Shown here: positions 16,605 through 25,581 of the stretch, piece by piece
How the letters are laid out: each line of letters opens with the position of its first letter
Numbering within the stretch: position 1 is the first letter of the stretch
Notes under the pieces: model-generated
What the model was told of the DNA's origin: nothing
Seen by the model: only the letters and a program-made list of their open reading frames with translations
Database searches by the model: none
Translations under genes and position numbers: made by a program
Assembly (NCBI GenBank): GCA_003212795.1
Contig: QCOV01000001.1
Location: forward strand, 91,321-155,320
Direction of reading: 5' to 3'
Length of the DNA stretch: 64,000 nt
Source: OCS116 cluster bacterium AG-435-F03
GTDB lineage: Bacteria; Pseudomonadota; Alphaproteobacteria; MED-G09

Positions 16605-18854
16605 ATGAAATTAATTAAATATTTTTTAATATTCGCAATTACTTTTTCTTTTTTAACTCAAGAAAAAATAAGTGCGCAAACAGACAGCCCATCTGAATAT
16701 ACTGTCGAAGAAATTCTGGTCACAGCTAGAAAAAGAACAGAGTCTATTCAAGATGTTCCTGTTGCTGTTTCAGCTTTAAGTATTTCTCAAATTGAGAGAG
16801 GAAATATACAAAGAGTTCAAGATTTAGAAAAACTTGTACCTAATGTTGAAATGTCTGATATGGCTTTTGCAGGCGGCGCAATTAGTGCTGGTATTAGAGG
16901 TCTAACATTTGATGATTTAGAAAAAACATTTGAAACAACAGTTGGTGTTGTTATTGATGGTGTTTTTGCTGCTTCTAACTCTGGGGTTGACCTTGATCTT
17001 TTTGATCTTGAGTCAGTTGAGGTACTTCGTGGTCCACAAGGTACACTTTTTGGAAGAAATACAATTGGTGGCGTTATCAATATTAATAGATCAAAACCAA
17101 CTAGAGAGTTTGGAGCTAAAATTAAAGTTGATCTAGAAGAAGATAACACAAGCGATCTTAAGCTCATTCTTAATACACCTCTAGGGGATAAAGGCGGAAT
17201 GAAGATTGCCTTGAGAAAGCTTCAAAGTGACAGCTTTATGTTTAATGTAACACGAGATGAAAGAGAGAAAGCTCGTGACTTAGAATCAGCTTCTGTATCT
17301 ATAGATTTTGATCCTTCAGAAAATGTTAATGTAAACTTCATTTTTGATAACTATAATGATAATTCGCAACACAATCTTCTCGCAATCACTAAATTTTATG
17401 TAAACAATGTAGGCGCTCCTCAGGGGGTTTTTGCTCTTCTTGGCCAAGGTGCGGCTGGCTCTGGTGATCTATCAGCAGCTAATGATTATGAAACTGTTTA
17501 CTCTGCAGAACCTTTTTTAAGTGGTATTCAAGGAAATAACATGACTTTAAGAGTTCAATGGGAACTAGAAAACCATACTCTTAAATATATCGCTGGTAAT
17601 AATGACTTTAAGGAACTTATGGATATTTGTTCATGGGGATCACCTGGAGCTGTTGTTACTCCGAATTGTGTTTTCCCAGTAGTAAGAGATCAGAATTACG
17701 AACAAACCTCTCATGAGGTACAGTTAATATCTGACTCTGGTGGTCCATTAAATTATACATTAGGTCTTTTTTATATTGAGACTGAAGCAAATATGGATTC
17801 TGGACCTGCATCAAATTTCCAATCACAACAAGAAGCTGAAGCTCAAGCAATATTTGGAGATTTATCATATGATTTAAGTGAAGATTGGACATTAGGTTTA
17901 GGTCTGAGATACACTGAGGAAGAAAAAGATTTTGCAATCCAAACATATGGTGGAGTTGCACAAAAATTAGCTAAAGATCCTAAGATTCTTGATCTTTCTA
18001 GAAGCTTTAAAGATGATAATCTCCAGCATAGAGTTGTTATTCAAAGAAATACTGACTTTGGGATGATTTATCTTTCTCATTCAACTGGTTTTAGAAGCGG
18101 TGGTTTTAATGCTAGAGGATCGACACTTCAATCTGTTGGACCATATAATTCTGAAGAAGTTGAAACAATTGAACTTGGATTAAGAAGTGAATTATTTGAT
18201 AACAGAGTAGTTTTAAACTTAACTGCCTTTACTAATGATTATACAGATAAACAAGAAGTTATTGTAACAGCAGCAGATGGTTCTATTGTTGTCGAGGGAG
18301 TTCCACAGTTTTGTGGCACTACATGTACTTTCGTAAGAAATGCAGGTGAAGTTTCCATAGACGGTTTAGAAATTGAAGGTACATTTAGAGCAACTGAAGC
18401 TTTAACCCTTAGAACAGCTATTGGTGTACTTGATTCTGGTTATGATAAGTTTGAATATGACGGACAAAATGTTGCAGCTGCGGCACAACTAAACTTTGCC
18501 CCTGATTATACTGCGAGTTTAAGCTGGGAATATGTAACAGAATTTCTTAGTGGAGAACTTGTTTTTGCTGGTACTTTTTCTGCAAAAGATGAATTCTATG
18601 GTAGATTTGATCCAGCTGTATATAATTATGAATTAGGTGCTAATATGGCAGTTGATAAAACTGAAAAACTTGACCTAGCATTAACTTATACACAAGATAA
18701 TCCAAATGGAAGCACAATGACATTTACAATCTTTGGTAATGATATACTTGAGGAAGGTGGTTACATAGTTAGACCATTTGACGCTGGTGCATTTGCTTTC
18801 GCAACTCCTCAAAAGAGACAACATTTTGGAATATCTTTAGGACTTGAGTTTTAA
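16605..18854 (+). CDS. TonB-dependent outer-membrane receptor
   Basis: 749 residues from ATG 16605, placed by GGGGAG upstream; an earlier in-frame codon at 16542 has no ribosome site and would mask the signal peptide. A signal peptide ends near SAQ (residue 24), followed by the TonB-box-like EEILVTARK and SIQDVP. The plug contains VEVLRGPQGTLFGRNTIGG. The 22-stranded barrel ends with terminal F. This iron-complex-type subfamily often imports non-iron nutrients. It is flanked upstream by the shared palindrome and downstream by a terminator. The ligand is unknown. Confidence 0.92.
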   Translation: MKLIKYFLIFAITFSFLTQEKISAQTDSPSEYTVEEILVTARKRTESIQDVPVAVSALSISQIERGNIQRVQDLEKLVPNVEMSDMAFAGGAISAGIRGLTFDDLEKTFETTVGVVIDGVFAASNSGVDLDLFDLESVEVLRGPQGTLFGRNTIGGVININRSKPTREFGAKIKVDLEEDNTSDLKLILNTPLGDKGGMKIALRKLQSDSFMFNVTRDEREKARDLESASVSIDFDPSENVNVNFIFDNYNDNSQHNLLAITKFYVNNVGAPQGVFALLGQGAAGSGDLSAANDYETVYSAEPFLSGIQGNNMTLRVQWELENHTLKYIAGNNDFKELMDICSWGSPGAVVTPNCVFPVVRDQNYEQTSHEVQLISDSGGPLNYTLGLFYIETEANMDSGPASNFQSQQEAEAQAIFGDLSYDLSEDWTLGLGLRYTEEEKDFAIQTYGGVAQKLAKDPKILDLSRSFKDDNLQHRVVIQRNTDFGMIYLSHSTGFRSGGFNARGSTLQSVGPYNSEEVETIELGLRSELFDNRVVLNLTAFTNDYTDKQEVIVTAADGSIVVEGVPQFCGTTCTFVRNAGEVSIDGLEIEGTFRATEALTLRTAIGVLDSGYDKFEYDGQNVAAAAQLNFAPDYTASLSWEYVTEFLSGELVFAGTFSAKDEFYGRFDPAVYNYELGANMAVDKTEKLDLALTYTQDNPNGSTMTFTIFGNDILEEGGYIVRPFDAGAFAFATPQKRQHFGISLGLEF

Positions 18855-18872
18855 TTATTACAAAATACAATC

Positions 18873-18902
18873 AAAGGGCGCTTTTTGCGCCCTTTTTTTT
18901 TA
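18873..18902 (+). terminator. Rho-independent terminator after TonB receptor 1
   Basis: A perfect 9-bp stem, AAAGGGCGC (18873-18881) with GCGCCCTTT (18887-18895), and a five-T loop are followed by a run of T. It lies 18 nt after the receptor stop. Confidence 0.9.
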
Positions 18903-18986
18903 TAAAATATTTAATGATTTAATTTATTTTTAAAAGAATCACATTATTTTGTAGCCCATATAATTTAGTCTTGGGGAGGTTAACTT

Positions 18987-21215
18987 ATGAAAAACATTAG
19001 ATTATTTATTATCTTTTTTGCTTTAATTGGTTTGGTAATTAGCAAAGAAGGTTTAGCGCAATCAGAATCTTCAGAATCTTTTACAGGTATTGAAGAAATA
19101 ATTGTTACAGCACGTAAAAAAGAGGAGCCTTTACAGGAAACTCCAGTCACGATTACTGCTTTAACAGATGCAAAGATTCAGAAACTTTATGCTACGGATT
19201 TAAAAGACTTAGGTATGAGTGTTCCTAATCTAGTTATTAACCAAGCTGCAAGTGGAAGTTTTAGCAACTCCGCCGCAGTTTTTATGAGAGGTATTGGTAA
19301 TTCTGATATTGACTCTACGATTGATCCACCAATTGGTATCTTTATTGATGGTGTTTATGTCCCAAGATCTAGTAATAGTAATTTAGATCTTTTTGATGTT
19401 GAGCAAGTAGAAGTCTTAAGAGGACCACAAGGCACTCTTTTTGGAAGAAACACAACTGCCGGAGCAATTGTAGTTCGATCAAAAAGACCAACCGGTGAAT
19501 TTGGTGCTAAAGCTCGTCTTACTATGGGTGAATATGGTAGAAGAGATTTACGTGTAGCAGTTGAAGCCCCTTTATCAGATACTGTAAATGCTAAAATTTC
19601 AGTTTTACAACAAAAAAGCGATGGGTTTTATAAAGCTAGATATCTAACACATCCTGATTATTCGGTTCCAGCTCAAATGAGTTACGAATATGATGGAGAT
19701 TATCAAGATACTGGTGGCGATGATCTTTTTTCAATAAGACCAATGTTGGAATTTAATCCTAATGAAAATTTCACACTTACTCTTATAGGTGAATATTCTA
19801 AAGATAGAAGTGAACCAACTCCAGCTATAAATGCTGCAAAACCTAATATGGTTTTGAGCAGAGTCTACGGTCGGCCAGGTACTGGTTACTCTAATATAGG
19901 GACTTATAATTTTGGTCCCGGTTATATTCATGCAGATATAAAAGGTCTAACTGCTGAGGCTGTATGGGAATTAGAAGGCGGTACTCTAACATCAATTACA
20001 AATTACAGGGAAACCGAATATCAGTATAAAGGGGAAATAGATTGGACTGATGCCCCAATGTTTGGCATTGTTCGTACAGAACCTCATGAACAAAAATCTA
20101 CAGAGCTTAGATATAATACTGATTTAAGCGATAGACTTTCTCTGACTGCAGGTATTTATTACTTTGAACAAGAGTATGAATTAAGAAGGGATACATTTAT
20201 TAATACTTCTGGTGCATTTCTGGCACATATTATTGGTGTGACTTCTCAAACTCATGAACAACAATCTGTATTTGCTGACTTAACTTACGCTATAAGTGAT
20301 CGATTAAACTTTAGTTTTGGTGGCCGTTATACGAAAGAGGAAAAAAGCTTTATGCAAAAACCTTTCTCAGTTGGGAATGTGGCAGCAGAAATTTATAAGG
20401 ATGACGAATGGTCTAATTTTGGACCTAAGGTCGGTATTGATTATCAAATTGATGAAGATAAGTTGCTTTATGCTACACTTGCTAGAGGATTCAAAAGTGG
20501 TGGTTTTAACGGTAGAGGAGGTACTCCTACTACATTAGGCCCATTTGATGAAGAAAGTGTGGATGCTCTTGAAATTGGTTTAAAAGCTGATTGGGGATCA
20601 ACATTAAGGACAAATGTAGCTTTCTATCTTATGAGATTTGAAGATCTTCAAAGAACTGTTATTAGGCCTCTAATTAACTGTGGTTGTCCAAACCCACAAG
20701 AAACTATTACTGCTAATGCGGCTGAAGCTGAAATTAAAGGTATAGAGATTGAAATTGAATGGGTTCCAAACGATAACTTTAATTTAGGTGTAGCTTTAGC
20801 ATTTAATGATGCTGGATATGAAGAATATTTTGCTGATGTGTTTGGTACAGGCGCTCAAGATTACTCAGGTCTTCCATTACAAAATGCTCCTGATATAACT
20901 GCTGCTATTAATATGTCTTATAGTATTGATATGGCAAATAATGCTTCAACAGTTATTAATCTTGGGTGGCAGTATCACGATGATTTAAATGCTAGTGTTA
21001 CCGGCTATGCACCTGCTGATATTGATGCTAGGGGCTTATTAAATGCTAGTATTGATTATATACCAGCTGAAGGAAATTGGAGAATTTCTGCATATGGTAA
21101 GAATCTTGCTGATGATGTAGATAAAATAGCTGTTACTAATGTCTCTGTTTTATTTGACCTTGCGTTTTACAGCAATCCACGTGTTCTAGGTGTTGAGTTA
21201 GCCTGGGAATATTAA
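18987..21215 (+). CDS. TonB-dependent outer-membrane receptor
   Basis: 742 residues. A signal peptide ending around LAQ is followed by EEIIVTARKKEEPLQETPVTITAL. The plug contains VEVLRGPQGTLFGRNTTAGAIVVRSKRP and the barrel ends in WEY with a terminal aromatic residue. GGGGAGG lies upstream of the ATG. It is similar in architecture to the first receptor but clearly divergent, and lacks the TGTTGTA palindrome. It is bracketed by terminators, so it is transcribed alone. Ligand unknown; the region suggests a hydrophobic organic compound. Confidence 0.92.
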   Translation: MKNIRLFIIFFALIGLVISKEGLAQSESSESFTGIEEIIVTARKKEEPLQETPVTITALTDAKIQKLYATDLKDLGMSVPNLVINQAASGSFSNSAAVFMRGIGNSDIDSTIDPPIGIFIDGVYVPRSSNSNLDLFDVEQVEVLRGPQGTLFGRNTTAGAIVVRSKRPTGEFGAKARLTMGEYGRRDLRVAVEAPLSDTVNAKISVLQQKSDGFYKARYLTHPDYSVPAQMSYEYDGDYQDTGGDDLFSIRPMLEFNPNENFTLTLIGEYSKDRSEPTPAINAAKPNMVLSRVYGRPGTGYSNIGTYNFGPGYIHADIKGLTAEAVWELEGGTLTSITNYRETEYQYKGEIDWTDAPMFGIVRTEPHEQKSTELRYNTDLSDRLSLTAGIYYFEQEYELRRDTFINTSGAFLAHIIGVTSQTHEQQSVFADLTYAISDRLNFSFGGRYTKEEKSFMQKPFSVGNVAAEIYKDDEWSNFGPKVGIDYQIDEDKLLYATLARGFKSGGFNGRGGTPTTLGPFDEESVDALEIGLKADWGSTLRTNVAFYLMRFEDLQRTVIRPLINCGCPNPQETITANAAEAEIKGIEIEIEWVPNDNFNLGVALAFNDAGYEEYFADVFGTGAQDYSGLPLQNAPDITAAINMSYSIDMANNASTVINLGWQYHDDLNASVTGYAPADIDARGLLNASIDYIPAEGNWRISAYGKNLADDVDKIAVTNVSVLFDLAFYSNPRVLGVELAWEY

Positions 21216-21223
21216 AATATAAT

Positions 21224-21250
21224 AAAGCGACCAATTAATTTGGTCGCTTT
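21224..21250 (+). terminator. Hairpin terminator after TonB receptor 2
   Basis: A perfect 11-bp stem, AAAGCGACCAA (21224-21234) with TTGGTCGCTTT (21240-21250), and a 5-nt loop. The T-run after it is short (ACATTTCTTA), so termination may be weaker. Confidence 0.75.
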
Positions 21251-21310
21251 ACATTTCTTATTTCATCATGTTTATTTAATAATACTAACTCTTTGGAGGG
21301 GAGACAGATT

Positions 21311-23209
21311 ATGTTTGTGAGAAGTTTTTTTATATTTTTTGTATATTTACTATTAATTGCTAATTTACAGGCAAACGAATACTCTCCTGCAGTAGGAAAA
21401 AATTATCCTGATAAACTTTTATGGGGAGATACACATCTTCATACTAATGAATCAGCAGATGCTTGGTCAATAGGAAACCCAAATTTAACACCAAGTGACG
21501 CCTTTCGTTTTGCTAGAGGAGAAGAGGTAACTTCTGAAAGTGGAGTAAGGGCAAAATTAAGGGTACCACTTGATTTTTTTATGGTTTCAGATCATGCAAC
21601 TTATCTTGGTGTTTTTAAAAGAATTAAAGCTGGTGATGAAGATCTTATTAAAAGGCCTTTAGGTAAAAGATGGAAAGATTATATGGACAATGAAGATCCT
21701 AGACTCTTTACCGAATTTGTTGAAGGTCTTAACGGGAACCAGGAAGTATCTTTTAATAAAGAAATATATATCCCTATCTGGAAAGAAATTACTGAAAATG
21801 TTGATAGATTTAATCAACCAGGTGTTTTTACGGCTTTTATTGGCTATGAGTGGACTCCTGCACCAACAGGTGACAACCTTCATAGGGTTGTTATCTTTAA
21901 AGATGATGCAAAAAAGGCCCAAGAGATAATACCTTTTTCAGCACTGGATAGCGATAAACCTGAAGACCTTTGGAATTTCTTAGAAAATTATAATAAAAAT
22001 ACTGGTGGTGAGGCTATCTCTGTTTCACATAATAGTAATATAAGCGGTGGTCGAATGTTTCCTCTTAAAAATTCTTATGGAGAAGCCATTGATCGCGCTT
22101 ACGCAGATATGCGTAATAGATGGGAGCCTTTAGTAGAAGCAACACAAGTTAAAGGAGATAGCGAAACTCATCCAGCTGTATCACCTGATGATCCTTTTGC
22201 AGATTATGAGACATGGGAAGGCAACATAGGAAGAAATGAAACTGACAGGCTAGAAAGGTTGAGTAACACAGGAGAATGCGCCAATACAGAAAATTATAAA
22301 TGTTATAGATACAAAGAAAGTGAAACTGATCGATATAGAGGCAGCTATGTTCGGCCTGCATTAAGAAGAGGTTTAGAAATACAAAAGAAAATTGGTGTAA
22401 ATCCATTTAAATTTGGGGTAATAGGCAGTACTGACAACCATACAGCATTAGCCGCATCCGCTGAGGATAATTTCTTTGGAAAATTTGTTGATTCAGAGCC
22501 TGGACCAGGTCGAATGAGTAATTGTATGGCAGGTTGTGACAGACCTGATGGAGACGGTCAAGGAGATCTATGGCGTAATTGGTTAATTTCTGCATCAGGC
22601 TATGCAGCTGTTTGGGCAAGAGAAAATACGCGTGAGGAAATTTTCGATGCTATGAAACGAAAAGAAACATATGCAACTACTGGACCAAGAATGGCTGTAA
22701 GATTCTTTGGAGGTTGGAACTTTTCAAAAGAAGACTCCTATAAACCGAATTTTGTTGAAATTGGTTACACAGAAGGTGTTCCTATGGGCTCAGACTTGGG
22801 ACCAAGAGAGAGAGGTAAATCTCCAGGATTTTTAGTTATGGTTTCAAAAGATCCAAATGGTGCAAATATTGAACGAGTTCAGGTTATTAAAGGATGGATT
22901 GATTCATATGGTAGATCAAAAGAAAAGATATATGATATAGCGATTTCTGATGATGCAGGTGAAAATACTGTTGATGTAGAAAATGCTACTTATTCTAATT
23001 CAATTGGCGAAGCCTATATCTCTACTTTTTGGGAAGATCCAGACTTTAATCCAAATCAATCTGCATTTTATTATGTTAGAGTTTTAGAAATACCAACACC
23101 TCGCTGGACAACCTATGATAGTGCGGTATTTGGAATTGATATTCCATCATATGTCCCGAAAACGCATCAAGAAAGAGCTTACACATCATCAATATGGTAT
23201 AATCCATAG
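21311..23209 (+). CDS. DUF3604 family protein, exported
   Basis: 632 residues from ATG 21311 (GGAGGGGAGA upstream; an in-frame codon at 21293 lies before that site). The signal peptide ends near LQA. PHP/amidohydrolase-like metal motifs are visible: GDTHLHTNE (H42, H44), SDHATYLG, GYEWTP, SVSHNSN and GSTDNHTA. RKETYATTGPRM is a family hallmark. The reaction is not established; the motifs suggest a metal-dependent hydrolase in the periplasm. It overlaps the next PpiC gene by 1 nt. A second DUF3604-PpiC pair lies at 39505-42565. Confidence 0.85.
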   Translation: MFVRSFFIFFVYLLLIANLQANEYSPAVGKNYPDKLLWGDTHLHTNESADAWSIGNPNLTPSDAFRFARGEEVTSESGVRAKLRVPLDFFMVSDHATYLGVFKRIKAGDEDLIKRPLGKRWKDYMDNEDPRLFTEFVEGLNGNQEVSFNKEIYIPIWKEITENVDRFNQPGVFTAFIGYEWTPAPTGDNLHRVVIFKDDAKKAQEIIPFSALDSDKPEDLWNFLENYNKNTGGEAISVSHNSNISGGRMFPLKNSYGEAIDRAYADMRNRWEPLVEATQVKGDSETHPAVSPDDPFADYETWEGNIGRNETDRLERLSNTGECANTENYKCYRYKESETDRYRGSYVRPALRRGLEIQKKIGVNPFKFGVIGSTDNHTALAASAEDNFFGKFVDSEPGPGRMSNCMAGCDRPDGDGQGDLWRNWLISASGYAAVWARENTREEIFDAMKRKETYATTGPRMAVRFFGGWNFSKEDSYKPNFVEIGYTEGVPMGSDLGPRERGKSPGFLVMVSKDPNGANIERVQVIKGWIDSYGRSKEKIYDIAISDDAGENTVDVENATYSNSIGEAYISTFWEDPDFNPNQSAFYYVRVLEIPTPRWTTYDSAVFGIDIPSYVPKTHQERAYTSSIWYNP

Positions 23210-24057
23210 TGAGAAAAAAAATTGTTGTAATTGTTGGTTTGATAATTGGATTGTCAATAATAGCTCTAAGTACAATCCAATCTACCTCAGATATTAATGA
23301 AGATGTAATTATCGTAAATAATAAAAACTTAGAGATTTTTTATTTTAATAACCTTGATCCTGAGAATCCATATAACCAAGATTTTAGTATTTTATCTGAT
23401 AAACAAATAAATCAATTAAAAAAAGAATTTATTCAAAGGGAAGTTTTAGTAAGGGAAGCTAAAAGACTTGGTCTAGATAAAATTGATTCAATTATATCAG
23501 CTCGCCTTGCTCAATTAGGACAGCAAGCTCTTGTTGGTGAAATTATCGAATTTGAGGATATTGAATTAAGTGAAATAAATGATTTCTTTGAAACAAACAA
23601 ATCACAATATATCGAATCTGAAACCATATCTTTCTCCCATATTTTCTTTGATACAGAGGAAAGTGCTAAATCTTATTTATTAAAATTACAAAAAGAATCT
23701 GATGTTGAAAAATTGAAAAGGCTAATAAATATTGGTGGTATTGTTTTCCCTTATCAAAAGAATTATTCAAAGAAACCCTTTTCTTTTGTTGTTGGTCATT
23801 TTGGTGAAATAGGTGCAACGAATCTTTTTTCATTACAAAAAGATATAAAGAATTGGCAGGGCCCAATAAGATCATCTCTTGGATATCATCTTGTTAATGT
23901 ATTTAATAGAACACCAATGAAACAAATGGCTTTGGAAGATATTTTACCTGCGGTAAAGAGAGATTATTATGATCAATTAAGAAAGAAAGATTCGAAAAAT
24001 ATTATATCTAATAAAATTTTAGAATATGAAATAATTGATGAAACAAAAGTTAATTAA
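23209..24057 (+). CDS. PpiC-type peptidyl-prolyl isomerase, membrane-anchored
   Basis: 282 residues from GTG 23209, which shares one base with the DUF3604 stop. An N-terminal membrane segment (about 4-22) is followed by an N-domain helix region (LSDKQINQLKKEFIQREVLVREAKRLGLD) and a parvulin-like domain (SEIN...ETISFSHIFFDTEESAKSYLLKL; later IGATNLFSLQKDIKNWQGPIRSSLGYHLVNV). The segment GPIRSSLGYHLVNV matches the C-terminal parvulin strand. It probably assists folding of an exported partner, most likely the co-translated DUF3604 protein (inference). Convergent with the P450, overlapping it by 4 nt. Confidence 0.85.
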   Translation: MRKKIVVIVGLIIGLSIIALSTIQSTSDINEDVIIVNNKNLEIFYFNNLDPENPYNQDFSILSDKQINQLKKEFIQREVLVREAKRLGLDKIDSIISARLAQLGQQALVGEIIEFEDIELSEINDFFETNKSQYIESETISFSHIFFDTEESAKSYLLKLQKESDVEKLKRLINIGGIVFPYQKNYSKKPFSFVVGHFGEIGATNLFSLQKDIKNWQGPIRSSLGYHLVNVFNRTPMKQMALEDILPAVKRDYYDQLRKKDSKNIISNKILEYEIIDETKVN

Positions 24058-25328
24058 ACTTGATCAAATTCAATATAAAGGTTGTCTAAGCCTCTTAATA
24101 AAACATTAGGACTATAAACAAAATTATTTCCTTCTGAAAATCTCATATTTTTAAGTCTATCTAATATGATTGGAAAAGCTGTATACATTTCTTTTCTTGC
24201 TAAATTCATACCTAAGCAAACATGAATACCTTGCCCAAAAGCTATATGTCTTCTAGCATTTTTTCTAGTAACATCAAATTTATCAGGATTTTCAAATAAG
24301 TCTTCATCTCTATTTCCTGAGCCATATCGAATTAAAATTACTGAACCTTTAGGTATATCTACGCCACCTAGCTCAGTATCCTCAGTCGCAATTCTCCACA
24401 TGTTATTAGTAGGGGTTAATAATCTTAGCGCTTCTTCAACCATATTAGGGATTAAACTGTGATCATTTACAACTAATTCCATTTGATCAGGGTTTGAAAT
24501 TAACAAATAGAAAGCCTCAGTAATTGTATGTGCTGTTGTAGCGTTACCAGCAACCAATAATTGTTGTAGAATAGATAATTGTTCAGCTGTTTCTAATTTT
24601 CTATTTTTACCATTCTCATCTTCGAAATCAAGATTTGCTAAGTCTGAAATTATATCATCGGTTGAATTATTTTCTTTCTCTTTTAATTTATTTGCAAAAT
24701 ATTGCTGAAATTGAACTAGTTGTTTTGCAATCGCGATGTGTTCTTCTGGAGAACTTGTTCCAGAAAGCTGTTGAACAAACGCATCTGACCATCCACAAAA
24801 ATTATCATAATCTTCTAGAGGAACTCCAAGTTGTTCAGCTATTACTCTAACGGGTAATTGTTGAGCTATATCTATACTAACATCACACTTACCTTGATCA
24901 TAGAATTGATCGATTATAAAATTTATTTTATCTTCGATTTCTGGTCCCATATCTGAAACTCTTGCTGGTGAAAAAGCTTTGTCAACTAAACTTCTATAGC
25001 TTGTATGTCTTGGCGGATCTGCAGTAAGCATTGTATCAACAGGAGGGTATCCATCGGAAGCCATAATATCAGCAGCTTCTTGAGGATAATCACCACCTCC
25101 GCTTCTTTGAATTGTTCCAAATTGGTTAGAAAAAAGCTTAGCATCTCTTGCAACTTTACAAATTAGTTCATGCTTTGAAACTTGAAAAATTCCTGTATTT
25201 GGATCCTGATATACGGGCGCCTCATCACGAAGTTTTTTAAAAAAAGCATGAGGGCAAGCCATAAGCTCAGGGTCAAAAATATTAATCTTTTCAAGATCTT
25301 CATCTAAGGGTTTTATAGCTTCGCTCAT
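24054..25328 (-). CDS. Cytochrome P450
   Basis: 424 residues. The heme-binding loop is FGQGIHVCLG with Cys371, the ExxR motif is E299-ALR-R302, and the heme-propionate region reads TADPPRHTSYR. The I-helix reads A260-G-N-A-T-T265, so the acid of the usual AG(x)D/E-T pair is replaced by Ala263. Bacterial class I P450s need ferredoxin and reductase, neither adjacent here. Family members hydroxylate terpenoids, steroids or fatty acids. It is monocistronic and divergent from TonB receptor 3, which may share regulation. Confidence 0.92.
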   Translation of the reverse strand: MSEAIKPLDEDLEKINIFDPELMACPHAFFKKLRDEAPVYQDPNTGIFQVSKHELICKVARDAKLFSNQFGTIQRSGGGDYPQEAADIMASDGYPPVDTMLTADPPRHTSYRSLVDKAFSPARVSDMGPEIEDKINFIIDQFYDQGKCDVSIDIAQQLPVRVIAEQLGVPLEDYDNFCGWSDAFVQQLSGTSSPEEHIAIAKQLVQFQQYFANKLKEKENNSTDDIISDLANLDFEDENGKNRKLETAEQLSILQQLLVAGNATTAHTITEAFYLLISNPDQMELVVNDHSLIPNMVEEALRLLTPTNNMWRIATEDTELGGVDIPKGSVILIRYGSGNRDEDLFENPDKFDVTRKNARRHIAFGQGIHVCLGMNLARKEMYTAFPIILDRLKNMRFSEGNNFVYSPNVLLRGLDNLYIEFDQV

Positions 25329-25424
25329 TAAAATAGCTCCAATTTTTTGACTAGTAATTATAATATATAAGGCTTTTCAATATTTAATTACAAGAAATAA
25401 TTAATATCATAAAATAAATTAAAA

Positions 25425-25442
25425 TGTTGTAATAATACAACA
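25425..25442. promoter_or_regulatory. Candidate operator: 18-bp perfect-arm palindrome between P450 and TonB receptor 3
   Basis: TGTTGTA (25425-25431) and TACAACA (25436-25442) are exact inverted repeats around ATAA. The site lies in the 253-nt divergent gap, 97 nt from the P450 start and 140 nt from the receptor start, so it could control either gene. It matches the site at 16469-16486 in 16 of 18 bases. The rest of the gap is AT-rich with no other clear element. Confidence 0.55.
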
Positions 25443-25581
25443 AAACATGTGAAATTTTATATCTTTATAAATAAATTATATATTTATTCTTGACGAAATA
25501 TATACAAATTGAGATGCTAAATAGTAAAAATTATTAGTTTAAAATACTGATATATATACATTTTTTAAATGGGGAGACATT

